Below, one piece after another: positions 1-11,640 of a DNA stretch of 64,000 nucleotides; within the stretch, counting starts at the first letter, position 1, and every line of letters begins with the position of its first letter. The position numbers were made by a program, and so were the translations under genes. Source of the stretch: Apostichopus japonicus (Eukaryota > Echinodermata > Holothuroidea > Aspidochirotida > Stichopodidae); contig NC_092562.1 in assembly GCF_037975245.1 (NCBI RefSeq), forward strand, positions 9,649,001 to 9,713,000, given 5' to 3'. The notes under the pieces are model-generated. The model ran no database searches, was not told where the DNA came from, and was given only the letters and a program-made list of their open reading frames with translations.

Positions 1-344
1 CTATTTAATGGTTTCTCATCTCTCTTTTAACAATATCATGTGATAAACATTAATGTTAACTCAGGTAATGCACTGAACAGTAAGTGTTATGGTCATTCAT
101 CATGCCTCAATCATTCTTTCATGTATTTGCAATTTACCTCCTGGTTTCTGTCAACTCTGTTCATGCAAAACTTGATTATTTGATAACATGGGCATAACAG
201 AGAAGAGAGAGATCTCAAAGTGATATTGCTGGTAGATAATGTAAAGACTTATATTGAAGAGAAAAGTATTCCACACTGTTAGCTGAAAGACCCATTTCAT
301 TATCCTGGCTGATCCAGTACATCTCTGCTGTGGTGACATTTTTA

Positions 345-690
345 TGCACACCCTAACATAGATAAAACTGCCATGAATAGATATTACATTTGTAAGCATA
401 AATATTTTCTATTCTGTGTGTTGCAATTTTTTTCTTATTACCATTCAAAACAATATATTTTTATACACACCCTAACACAGATAAAACTGCCATGAATAGA
501 TATTACATTTGTAGGCATAAATATTTTCTACTCTGTGTGTTGCAATTTTTTTTCTTATTACCATTCAAAGCAAACATTTTTTCCCGCATCTACTTTTCCT
601 TACATCCTTACACAGATAAAACTGAAATGCAATGATAAAATGTGACATTTGCAAAACATAAATCTTCTCTGCTCTGGGTTGCAATGTACA
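345..690. repeat. ~120-bp tandem repeat, three copies
   Basis: The word GATAAAACTG recurs at about 361, 480 and 614, each time followed by a similar AT-rich stretch (ATTACATTTG, CATAAATATTTTCT, TGTGTTGCAATTTT). Copies one and two are nearly identical; copy three is diverged. This looks like a local tandem duplication with no coding content. Confidence 0.7.
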
Positions 691-1689
691 GAGCATTTGT
701 TCATAAAACTGGCTAACTAAACAGTCCGCTGCTGGGCTGTGGTTCCTACTGGTTCTTGTGTGCTGATGTAATGCCTATTGATGAGTGGGCAGGATTTGAT
801 TTGTAAACTTTGTAGATGTATTCAAGTTTAGTATCGTCTACCACATGCTGTATGAACTTGTTAGGTTGGTACGGGGGTGTTAGTAGACCATTATGATATT
901 TCCAGTATTGTGTGTGCTGACTTTGCTTAGTAATTAACATAGAAAAACATGGAAAAGTAACGTTACAAGTAGTTGCATATACTTAATGTTCATTGAGCAC
1001 TACAGATCCAAGATTGTTTGCAGATAATATGTAAGGGACTATTAGCCAATCCAATCTTGGGAAATTTGGAAATACATAGTTGACTATTTTAATCATGTAA
1101 ATCTCTGTGATGTTGTTAACCCTGTACCTTGCAGTTGATTGTTATGACTTATTTGTTTTCATACAAACTCATTTAATGGATTGCTTCTTTTCAGAAAACG
1201 ACAATCCTTTATGTGGAATGTAATAATCGGTTCCAAGTAATCGGTAGCGCAATGGATTTGCCGATGCAGATTATTTACCGATTGTCTGATAATCGGCTCG
1301 GTGCCAATGGTCTAATCGATTATCGGTCAAACACTACTAAGTAGTCCATCACCTTTAGTTAATAAACCACAGCTGTTTTAAAAGGGTAAGGGTAAGGGTA
1401 GGTCCTACTGTAAATTCCATGGGTATGGTAGCCTTTCTACATTAGCTTACCTTAAAACATATATAAAGTAATGTGTATTCCCCTCCCCCCCCCCATTTCC
1501 CTGCTATGAAATTATTTCCTAAACTTAAAAAACACTTATCCATCTTATAACAATGAGCTGACTATCATATATGAGGGGGGGGGGGGGGAACAAATGGGTC
1601 TGGAAACTAACGGTCCCCTAACTAAAGAAAAGTAATCTGCGGTATCTGGTAAAGATGAATAGAAGAAATGGATCAGGAAAGGTTAATAT

Positions 1690-1981
1690 GTGAGAGATGA
1701 GGATTAAAGGTTAGAGACGGTCCCCGTACAATGGATTGGAATGGAGTTATTGGAATAAAAACATGGGTGGTGATGGTGAGGATTTCTTTCCGAATGGTGA
1801 CATCAAGCAAGTGTTGGAGAGAGTTATCAGATTTAAAGTTAATTGTGCTGTGAAAGGAATTTGTGTGATCTATGAAATATGAGAGACTGGCCTCATCACT
1901 GGTCCAGACAAAGAAACTGTCATCAATATAATGCCACCATATCAGCCATTTTTCAAGCCTCAAACGTATGACATATGTCAT
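1690..1981 (-). pseudogene. Penelope-like reverse transcriptase fragment
   Basis: The - strand translation contains WWHYIDDSFFVWTSDE followed by FIDHTNSFHSTINF. This is the pattern of the catalytic YxDD motif of Penelope-like element reverse transcriptases, which read 'YIDDIF-IW' then 'FI-H-NSFH-TIKF'. The following LLDVTI matches the family's 'FLD-x-V' segment. After that the frame no longer matches the expected 'T-LY-KPTD' region, so the copy is truncated or frameshifted. No upstream RT motifs or GIY-YIG endonuclease domain are visible. It is a dead fragment of a retroelement, not a host gene. Confidence 0.65.
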
Positions 1982-2254
1982 ATTAACATGAGCTTATTCA
2001 TGCATCACATTAATAGTTTGTATGTTTAAAGGGATGCTACTACCTGTTGTAATAAGGCAGATTAAATTTATAGATACTATGATTAAAATATCTTACTAAC
2101 TAAATCTTTCATGGTTTGGGTTTACCAATACATAGAGTGATTAGCATATTATTCAGAAAAATTTAAATAAGCAACTTGGCTAATAGATTTTCATAACAAA
2201 GCAAAGATAGACTATTGGTGTGGCAAATCTTGATCGTTCATTATTTCACTACAG

Positions 2255-2584
2255 AGGAAGGTTCCATTCGTCTTGTTGGAGGTAATGAGACAGCTGGACG
2301 TGTTGAGATCTTCCTAAATGGAGAATGGGGCACTGTCTGTGATGATGCATGGGACATTAATGATGCTAATGTAGTATGCAATCAGTTAGGATTCCCTGGG
2401 GCCTTAGATTATCGCACTGATGCAGCATTTGGTGAGGGAACCGGAGAAATCCATCTGGATGATGTTGGATGCAGTGGCGAAGAAACTGAATTGTTGAGCT
2501 GTTATTATAGTGCCATTGACAATTGTAATCACGGTGAAGATGCTGGTGTTATCTGTCAACTCACTTCAAGCGAACCTACTCCAG
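2255..2584 (+). CDS. SRCR-domain exon (internal exon of scavenger-receptor-like gene)
   Basis: This internal exon encodes one complete scavenger receptor cysteine-rich domain: IRLVGG at the start, GRVEIFLNGEWGTVCDDAW, VVCNQLGFPGA, IHLDDVGCSG, LLSC, NCNHGEDAGVIC. It has six cysteines at the positions of the six-cysteine SRCR pattern. The exon is bounded by TTTCACTACAG before and CCAG/GTTTGG after. It is 330 nt long and phase 1-1, so it can be duplicated or skipped without changing frame. SRCR domains are extracellular ligand-binding modules, much expanded in echinoderms and amphioxus. Earlier exons, including any signal peptide, lie left of the window. The next exon (5878-6200) joins in the same phase. 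Whether the full protein is secreted or membrane-bound cannot be told here. Confidence 0.88.
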
Positions 2585-5500
2585 GTTTGGTTTTTTTCAT
2601 TCCTTCATGAAGGCCTGCTGGCCTAGATGTTAAGCATTGTTTAAAAACTTCAATCAAAGCATATTCCTTTAAGTTCATATTAACAATCAGTTTTCATTAG
2701 CTTATGATCTGTGTGTTAGACTACGTAGTCCATGTAAAGGATGTTAGGGAGGTTGTAATCCCCAGTGTCCCTTTAGTAGGAAGACAGATGAACACATAAC
2801 AAATAAGAAACTGTAGCTGGCTAATTACACTAAAGAGTGAATTATATTCGAACACTAGATTTCAACAGAAACAGATTCATATATATCCAATATGTTAAGC
2901 ATAGAATCTGAATATTGAATATTTATTCTAACATGTGTAGGAGATGATTGAAACTGTGGGGTCCAGTTTTAATTAAAAAGAAAGGAATGATTTAACTTAC
3001 AGTTTTGCCCGAAGGCACAAAGATGGACCACCTACCAGATCAAACCTGTGTCTGAGTCTTGTGCCTTGTCAGATTTATGTACCATGCTCAGTGCTGATTT
3101 CTTGAAAGGAAGATGAACACCCGCAGGAATAAGCTCCAAGACAAAGGTCACTAAATGTCGTCAGAAGTCGACTAGGTTTCTGAAGTCACTGTGGGGTAGG
3201 AAACCTGACTTTAACAAGAAAAAGAGTTATCAGAGCCTGTAAGTGCTGGGAGTAATCAACACAGGCTACACTAAAGATTTTTATTCAGCCCTTGGCTATC
3301 AGGCAAATAAAAAGTCACTCCAGTTTCTACTGTCCCAGCTCAACAACAATCCCCAGTGAAAGAAAGTACCGATCTTCTAGCCAAAAGAACAGTGTAGTTC
3401 AGCCATCTGAGAACCAGGTCCCATTCATATCGCACTTCTTCCTGACACAGAAGAAAGGGACAGACCACTCAATTTTGAGCCCAAAACTACTGAACGAACA
3501 GTTAATCCAAAGATTTTCCGGATAGAAACCCTAGCCTCGTCATTCTGATTCTGAAAGAAGAGATGTGAGTTACCATTTTTGACCTCAAGATGCCTAACTA
3601 CATGGGTTAATTAGGTTAGAGGACCAGAAGTTCCTGGCCTCCAACTACCAAGACGTCAACTATCAGTTTGTCACCCTCCTGTTTGGACCGTTGACAGTGG
3701 CAAGTTTTTGATACCATGGTAACCAGAGTGGTACTAGACTAGCTGCAGAAAATAGGCATAACTCTCTAGACCAAACTAGATGACTGGTTAATCGTTTGCC
3801 ATCCTAGAAAGTTAAGACTAAATAAGTTTAAAAAATAGTCCTCAATTCCCTCTTAGAATCTGCTCTACTTTAAAGTGGTGCTGGACATATAAAGATGTTG
3901 GATTCTTCCGATTGAAAGGAGAATAGACACCTTAGATATATAGCTACTGGATGAGATTTTTACAATTTAAGGTAGACGTAATGAATTGTATCACAGCTCA
4001 AGTTTGTCTGTGGTAGTGTCTGTCAATGAGTGGCTCCTACTGGAACCTGTTTGGGGCTTCTGGACTAGACTAGGGATGTATGTCTGAAAGTCTGTAAAGC
4101 TTATAAATGGCGACTTAAGGTAAAAAATTAATTTGATGCGATATAAACTGTTAAAAACATTGTCATCAGCTTAAGTTGTATCTCAATACGACCATTTACT
4201 TTGGAGAAATGTCTCTTTAAACATTTGACACTCATCAAGTGTTTGGTCTACTTTTTAATATTACAGAGACCATTAATTAGGTCAGTTCCTCAGATTTAAC
4301 AATAAAATTCAAAAGGAAGGCTTTTATAGTTTGCAATAACATGTTTACAATGCCAAGTTCATATGTTATCCATGGTTGGAAAAGTTTAGTAAAAGAGCAA
4401 TTCATGTTTCTAGCTCAGCTGAAAGCTTCCAGCTGAGCTATAGCGATTGTGCGAGTTCTACAGAAATTCTGTCACTTTTTTTACCGTGTTTGAATGACTG
4501 CCATTCTGTCATTCAATTTGGCTGAAATTTCATCAGTAGGTTGAGAGAGTTAAAATTTTCATACATGGGATCATATTGTATGGTAACGAGAGGTCATTTT
4601 CTCAAGAAAAACGTAGCACATGCTACTCCTAGAGTGTTTGTCCAAATCTGCTGAAATGTGGAGCTAACATTTGCATGGTGATGAAACAAAAGTGTTCAAG
4701 AAAATCTTTTAGTTGTCTTGTGAGGGCTCAAAACATGGATTTCTATAGAGTTTTCAGTTATAATGAAATGTAGGCCAAAAATCATGTTTATCAACCCTTT
4801 AGTATTTGTTACCAGTATACATTTTAATAGAAGTAGCAAAATGCCTTCTATCTAAAGTTTTCGTGTTATTTTGGAAAATAATTCCAACGTTGGAGACTGG
4901 ATCAAGTCAAATATTTACTTCCTATTCAGGCTTTCCTCTGTAGTTCGATGCCATTCACTGTAAAAGGACTGCTTGGGAGATTTGCACTTTCAACTTTCAA
5001 CAGTTTGTGTGTGGAATACCACATGTGAGAATAATGTATGTTGTTGGAGCTGATTCCGATTTCTGCTCTTTGACGTTTCTCTGTGGTACGTCGATTGTAC
5101 ACACTTTGCAGGTCATGCTATTATTGTGTGGGTGCAATTTTGAAGAGCAGTTTGGTCAGCACAGTTCAACCGTTATATCTACAACATTTATAGCAGAGTT
5201 AGCAGAGGAATATTTTGTTACATTTTGTTCTATTATTGCATGAATGAAAAATACTACTGTTGGGCCTTTGCAATAGGGCATAGTTTATCTCTTGTAATAA
5301 GTACATCCATCTACTGCATAAACAATTTCATGTGTTTTCACTTTTGAAATTTTTTCACCTTTGAAGGAATACATTTTTCTAACATTGTAAAAAACTATGT
5401 CTGCTAACAAGAAGCAAAAGGCAAGGAAACAATGAGATACGAGGAAAGGAAATGACACCGTTATCCTGCTAATGTCTTATAATTTCACTCAAATAAATAG

Positions 5501-5877
5501 ATTAACTTTTCAGAAATATTGCCAATCAAAACAAATTTCTCAAATAGAAGCTAAATGAGATTTATTAGAATGGATACAAGAAGTAATTATTGTTGACATG
5601 TAGGCGTGCAGAGGGGTTCCAGCATTATCATCATCATCAAGTTAGATTTAAAGGAGTATTCCTAAGATTTAGCATATTTTAAACCTGAATGTCTCGAAAG
5701 ATAAAACAGCTATAGAAATATTATTACCACTCAAAGTGTATCTTTTGTCTTGAACTATGATATGTCACAACTAAAACTCTCATCGCTATGACAATTAGAA
5801 TGACGTATTAATAAAGTTAAATGAAATAGATTCATATGAAATATTGAATGACTGGTATGATCTGCTTGATATTTCAG
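2585..5877 (+). other. Intron of the SRCR gene (~3.3 kb)
   Basis: This stretch separates the two SRCR exons, and both junctions are phase 1. I see no extra SRCR exon in it. Short open stretches (for example 3292-3525 and 5007-5243) show no family signature and no convincing splice sites. It contains the near-palindrome at 4411-4440 and otherwise AT-rich unique-looking sequence. Confidence 0.6.
4411..4440. repeat. 30-bp near-perfect palindrome
   Basis: The outer 11 bases TAGCTCAGCTG are matched by their exact inverse CAGCTGAGCTA. The centre (AAAGCTTC) carries the only mismatches. It could form a cruciform or be the tip of a foldback repeat. It lies inside the SRCR intron. Confidence 0.6.
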
Positions 5878-6200
5878 ATGAGGGCGAACTGCGACTGGCA
5901 GATGAAGGAGCCTATAACGAGGGAAGGCTATTAGTGTACCTCAATGGACAATGGGGAACCGTCTGTGATGACGGTTTCACAGAGGGAAATGGCAACATTG
6001 CCTGTAAGCAGCTTGGGTTTGATGAACTGGTCTCATTTAGCAGCAGCCAAGGAGGAGACTTCTCTCTCCCCATCAACATGGACGATGTAGCATGTACTGG
6101 ACGGGAGGAACGACTGATAGATTGCCCGTACACTGCCACATCTAATTGCGTACATAATGAAGATGTGAGGCTGCGCTGTTCTGCACTTAGGCTGCCATAA
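5878..6200 (+). CDS. SRCR-domain terminal exon
   Basis: The acceptor is TTGATATTTCAG/ATGAGG, entered in phase 1, which fits the phase-1 donor at 2584. The exon encodes a second SRCR domain: LRLADEG, GRLLVYLNGQWGTVCDDGF, IACKQLGF, INMDDVACTG, LIDCPY, NCVHNEDVRLRC, with six cysteines. Only four residues (ALRLP region) follow the last cysteines before the TAA stop. The protein therefore ends in an SRCR domain with no C-terminal transmembrane segment or cytoplasmic tail. This suggests a secreted protein, or one anchored through its unseen N-terminal part. A polyA signal follows 76 nt after the stop. Confidence 0.88.
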
Positions 6201-6275
6201 ATTACCACATGAGAGCTACATGGAATGATGTTTGAAACTCGTCTGGAATTTTGTCATTTTTTTTAAGTAGTTGCG

Positions 6276-6281
6276 AATAAA
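6276..6281 (+). terminator. Polyadenylation signal of the SRCR gene
   Basis: A canonical AATAAA lies 76 nt downstream of the SRCR stop codon (TAA at 6198-6200), a typical distance for a short 3'UTR. Confidence 0.6.
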
Positions 6282-9200
6282 TTATGATTTTAAAATGATA
6301 CCACTTGAGGATATGTTGAGTTGAAGAAGACTGAAATTTACCCAAATGCATTAAAATTCACCGGGCCAGAAGACTCATATTTGGAATAGACATTTTATAT
6401 GCTAACATCTTCATAAAGTTCGTAAAATCAAAAGGTAACTTAAGACAAAACATTATAGTTCTGGTAAGTATTGCAGAGGATCTAGCAGAACTATGACATA
6501 AGTCACAGTGTTTTCTTTGCTGTAGAAGACAAAATTATGAATGATGTTAGCAAAAGTTCTAAAGCTCTGTAAGCAGTAACGTTCGTTATATTAATCTGAC
6601 ATTCGGAGCATCTCATAGGCCATTCTTTGTATTTAGACTTAAACATTTGTCTTCTTGTTAAATCAAACTCACGGCTGTAAGACTGAAAAGCACTTCATTC
6701 TTCAAAAGAAGTATCACTACCATCATTCAGTATAACCATGTCAGGTTCATAACATGTGATTTTTTGGTCACATATTCTTCAATATTTCTGGCTTCTATGG
6801 GTTAAAGTGGTAGATTTTCTTGTATTTTCTTGAAATGACTTTTCTTTTAGGCCACTTGTCTTTGGTAGTCAGCATTCCTGGTTGTCACCAAAGGAAAGAA
6901 AATTAGCTGCAAATGATATGAATATACTATAAAACATGTGATTACTTTTGTGTCTCATTATTTCGAACAGGGAAGGTTTATCACAGAATGAATTATAGAG
7001 TTCCAAATTTTGTACACATATGAATTAGAGCTTGCTTATGGGCTGTGTAATGTTAAAGACTTACTAGTTTGTATCTATATTACTATTGATCTGTTTTTGT
7101 TGCTAACACTTGTTCTTTTTCATGACATCAATCTACCCTACCATGTGTTTTTACAACGATTTTATATGTGCACGCCCCCCCCCCCTCCCATTGTTCTCCC
7201 TCCTTAGAAGTTCAACGTTTATGTTCACTTCGTAATTCCTATTCTGGCTACCCTGAAATATGACTGGCTAAATTTATCTTTCTTACCATGTAATATTACA
7301 ATTTCAACTGGACAGCCTCCCAATTAGAAATAAAATGCCTACCTTTCACTGCGTAATAATACAACCTCAGTCTTAGTTACTGTAATATGTTTGAGCTCAA
7401 TCTTTCCTATAGTGTGATGGGCTTTCATTGGCTTTTGTGTGTGTTAGGGCGGGTCAGGGAAATACAGCCAAAGTAGGACATTTGACATAATCGCCCAGGG
7501 GTCCGAATTGGTTCTATAGGGGCCTAACTGGTGGTTTGGGAAGTTATCGGACGAGTGAATGGACTTGAGGATCGAATAAATTTTCCTTCATTATTCTCCT
7601 TGTTGACCTTCACATGATGAACATTTGTTAAAAGGTATGTCTTGCGAACGATAACTATCTTATTTTGAGTAATCTTCGATGGGTCTTTTAAAATTGTTGA
7701 AAACCGCAATACCATTGAGCAATAATGTTGCCAGCTATCCATTGAGCTGGAAGTGACCAACAACTATAACATCATCACTAGGACATTCCAAAGTCCTCTC
7801 TGTCATTACAGCACGCCGCACTGCATTTAATAACCCCGAGAGGGATTTACTTTTCCCTCTTTCTCACCCCCCTCCCGATCACCCACACCTCCAACACCAT
7901 TCATCTAATGTCGCTTCGTCAGCAGAGCGGAGAAATCCTTCCAACCCCCCTCCCCCAACAACCACACACACACACACACATCACCACCACCACTATTGGG
8001 AGAGTATGCTGTGTGCTTCCATGCTTGATAGGTCACTGTTTGTATCAGAGATGAAGATTTTGCTTCATATATCGGTGGAGAGCACACGCCGATGAAATTA
8101 CAACACAGTGATCGATAGCTTACATGTGTTACCCCGTTGAGAATGATTTACACGTCGATCAACCACCAACCCAACTATGTCTCAGTAAAGCTTTCACCTC
8201 CTCTATACACTGAGCAGCCAATAATTAGGAAATCTGGACCACGACATGAAACAGTGCCAGGCGCGCATCGCCTTAAATATCAGTAGTGAAAAATGTCTAT
8301 TTGGAGCTTTTAAATACACATTCCATACAGTGCGTACTGTGTATAAAGTGTTCTATATAGGGATATATAAATAGAGTCAGAGAAAGTAGGTGTGGATTAT
8401 ACAATTAAACTAAATTCAATGAAGTGTCCACTTTTCATGAAACAGGGCAAATCAAAGCGATACAAAATGACTGAGCAATTAGGAATTATGGGTTAATTGG
8501 TCTTTGCCCTCGGAAAAGTCGGAACAGAAAGCATAGTTCATGCCAAATAAAACTACAAATGAAAATGACTATCAAAATTGTGGTGGATGCATGTCGACCC
8601 GATTAACGTACATGAAATAGTTTTACCTAATACTCATAACTATAACTCATTGATTGTAACAAACGTCAGAATCTATTGGCTTCCGTACTGCTCTCAGCGA
8701 GGACTGTATTACAATACCACTGAACCTTGGTTAAGTCTCATCTATCAAAACGGCTGGACTACTTAGCTCATCAGAAGCAACCCAAAATTAAACGAACGAA
8801 ATTCAGTATAAGTATAACAAATAACAATTTTTCAAGGGAAAATGGTGCCGGATATCAACCATGGAGGGAGGGGGGTGATCCATTTTTTATGAGAAAGCTC
8901 TTTGGTTGAGTAATTAGAATTCCGAAAACAATTATGGACTTACATAAACAGAAGACTGACCTCATGTTATGAAGCCGCATCAATTTAACCGTATGAGCAT
9001 GCCATATGTACAGAAACATGGCCTTCCAAAACAGAGATATTTATAGAAACATTGGTAGCATTAGCAACCAAACAAAAAAACAAACAAAAAGTGCAACGTC
9101 CATAATATCGTGACGTAACATTACTTTATCAAACAACAGTGATCGCGACAACGAAATGATTTCAAGCAAGAAATTGTGGGTCCATGAATGTTTTCGTGAA

Positions 9201-10255
9201 AATTCATCATTTTATATTGCAAAGTTGCAAAAGTGGGGGGAGTGTGAATGGTATAGGGAAGTGAATAGCTGCCGGTAGTGTTGAAATATTATCACGGTAG
9301 ATGCGATACCATATAGTATTACTCTCCTATTTACATCTTCTGTCTATTTTCCCCTTGAAATGTGATACCTTGGCAACGTTTTTTTGGTCAGTATATAAAA
9401 ATTCATCAGGGTGCAACGTTTTTTTTCCCCTTTTTCTTCTAAGCATTTTACATTCCCCCGTGAATACATGATTTTAGTATGCATAAAGAAGAACAAAGAC
9501 AACTTCAAAACAATTGTCATGATTACATCATTCACACTGCTGTTGCCAGATGCAATCACAAATATTTTCCCCAAATTGAAAATATTCATATCTTCGCGAT
9601 ATCCTATTCTATAACTATACCTGCCCGTGTTTGACCAAAAGATGTTGACGGTTATTGATCATCATGCCTAGAATTAATGGTGAAGCGATGTCATATCGGT
9701 CTTATCTAGTTCCGCGAAAGAGGACTGCATGCAGTCTTTGCAATATCTGAGAATGCCTTTGGGATATCTCTAACACTCCTGGGCAAAGTACCATTGCATT
9801 CCCTTGTTCACACATAGTGTGGCATATTCGAACTAACATGTGGTTTTTTAACCACTCCTGTAACGAGCACAGTTTACCTAACGAAATGTTGCCCATCGTT
9901 CGCTTGACAACTTCTGCACGTCTGGTAATCAACCAATCAGAAACCTTTTTGGGGTAAATTTAATCACGTGTGCTAAACCAAATTTTAGCTCTGAGAGGCT
10001 TTAAAATTGTATCCAATGATGGAAATGAAATATATGCTGGACTTACAATTGGAATTCTTCTTGTCATTAATTGGAGACGAGATCTCTTTAAACATTTTTT
10101 CACAACCTGTACATAGATTGAGAACGTTACAGCTGTGCTATACAAAATCTTTGCATAACTTAAAAAAAGGATCGACCATGCGCATTAGGAACCAGAGCCT
10201 CATTACCATTCAGTCTTTCAAAATGCAACAATTGTAAACAACGTTGGCTGATAAT
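6282..10255. other. Non-coding intergenic stretch
   Basis: No gene is recognised. The open frames here are short, lack family signatures and are not bounded by good splice sites. There is a (CA)9 run at 7963-7980, a C-rich stretch at 7165-7200, and C-rich low-complexity DNA near 7865-7960. The repeat unit duplicated at 10256 begins at the right edge. Confidence 0.5.
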
Positions 10256-11249
10256 AGATCAATATATATAGATCAATATAGATAATAGATCAATATTTTG
10301 TATTAAACTAAATACATACTTCCTATGTGTGTGGAACACATTCATGGGGGGGGGGGAGCAATACACGTATATACCGCAGTTTCAGAGGATAAATAAACAC
10401 ATCTAGTCATTTGCGGACTAAACAAAGTCTTGTGGTTGACGAATTCCCGATCCCCGTGTTTCCGAAAATTACTTACATAAACTCAAAACCCTATGAATTC
10501 TGTTTCGGGTTTCGAATTACTGTGCTATTTCCAGCCATTCAGAACCCTAAATAAGATTAGTCACATGTAGTTAACGTGTTTGAATTAATAAGTATTGTCC
10601 CTTCCTCATTCAATTAGTGAGAAAGTCAGAAAGCCAGAAATGTGAATAGATATTGTTTGTTGAAATTTCAGACTTAATCCCAGTTCATGGTCATCTGCTT
10701 AGCATATAGTTGTAAAGGGAGACAACTTACAGCAAGAATTATCTTGCAAGCAAGATCAATATATATAGATCAATATAGATAATAGATCAATATTTTGTAT
10801 TAAACTAAATACATACTTCCTATGTGTGTGGAACACATTCATGGGGGGGGGGGAGCAATACACGTATATACCGCAGTTTCAGAGGATAAATAAACACATC
10901 TAGTCATTTGCGGACTAAACAAAGTCTTGTGGTTGACGAATTCCCGATCCCCGTGTTTCCGAAAATTACTTACATAAACTCAAAACCCTATGAATTCTGT
11001 TTCGGGTTTCGAATTACTGTGCTATTTCCAGCCATTCAGAACCCTAAATAAGATTAGTCACATGTAGTTAACGTGTTTGAATTAATAAGTATTGTCCCTT
11101 CCTCATTCAATTAGTGAGAAAGTCAGAAAGCCAGAAATGTGAATAGATATTGTTTGTTGAAATTTCAGACTTAATCCCAGTTCATGGTCATCTGCTTAGC
11201 ATATAGTTGTAAAGGGAGACAACTTACAGCAAGAATTATCTTGCAAGCA
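10256..11249. repeat. 497-bp direct tandem duplication, two copies
   Basis: Copy one is 10256-10752 and copy two 10753-11249. Both begin AGATCAATATATATAGATC and end TTATCTTGCAAGCA, and the offset is 497 at every landmark I checked. I could find no difference by eye; even the run of eleven Gs (near 10346 and 10843) has the same length. Neither copy codes for anything recognisable. It is either a very recent duplication or an assembly artefact. Confidence 0.92.
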
Positions 11250-11573
11250 TAATCTTAAGCAACCTCAGTTTGTGAATAAGAAGATTTCACGGAATCCGTT
11301 TTTCCTTCACTGCTTGCTTCGCAGTCATCAATATTATCGGGGCATTTGTAAATTTACGACTCTTGAAAGGAAGCGACATTTTGCTGCTTGCTGCAATGTA
11401 AACAAAGATATTGAAGCGTGAGCTTCTTGTTAAAAAAGATATTCAGATCCGTTGTTCTAATGAGAGTAAATCGGGATGAATAGAGATTTCGTTGAAGGCA
11501 GTGTCATTCACTGTTACCAATAGATTGTATCCAACCAACAACACTGGCAATTTAATTTCGTATAAAGTTAACT

Positions 11574-11640
11574 CGTCGAATGGCTCAGATGGTAGAGCAG
11601 TGGACTGGTAACCTGATGAACTGAGTTCGACTCCACCAAT
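11574..11640 (+). repeat. tRNA-like sequence, probable SINE head or tRNA pseudogene
   Basis: TGGCTCAGATGGTAGAGCA at 11581-11599 matches a tRNA D-arm/A-box, and AGTTCGACTCC at 11624-11634 matches a T-arm/B-box at normal spacing. The anticodon and T stems do not pair well and no acceptor stem closes. It therefore looks like the promoter head of a tRNA-derived SINE or a decayed tRNA rather than a working tRNA. Confidence 0.5.

Larger units (their letters stand above)
1..2254. other. Non-coding stretch upstream of the SRCR exon
   Basis: I see no exon here with supported splice sites. It is either the intron before the first visible SRCR exon or intergenic DNA. It holds a ~120-bp tandem repeat, a Penelope-type remnant (listed separately), a C-run near 1485 and a G-run near 1575. 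Around 1215-1335 there is a cluster of AATCGG-like words, probably part of an old repeat. Confidence 0.5.

Noticed and set aside
746-940. Open frame on the - strand near the Penelope remnant as part of the same element
   Set aside because: Its translation shows no RT or GIY-YIG motif, so I could not support the link.
11574-11640. Functional tRNA-Thr
   Set aside because: The loop could carry GGT, but the anticodon, T and acceptor stems do not pair, so it is called a SINE head or pseudogene.
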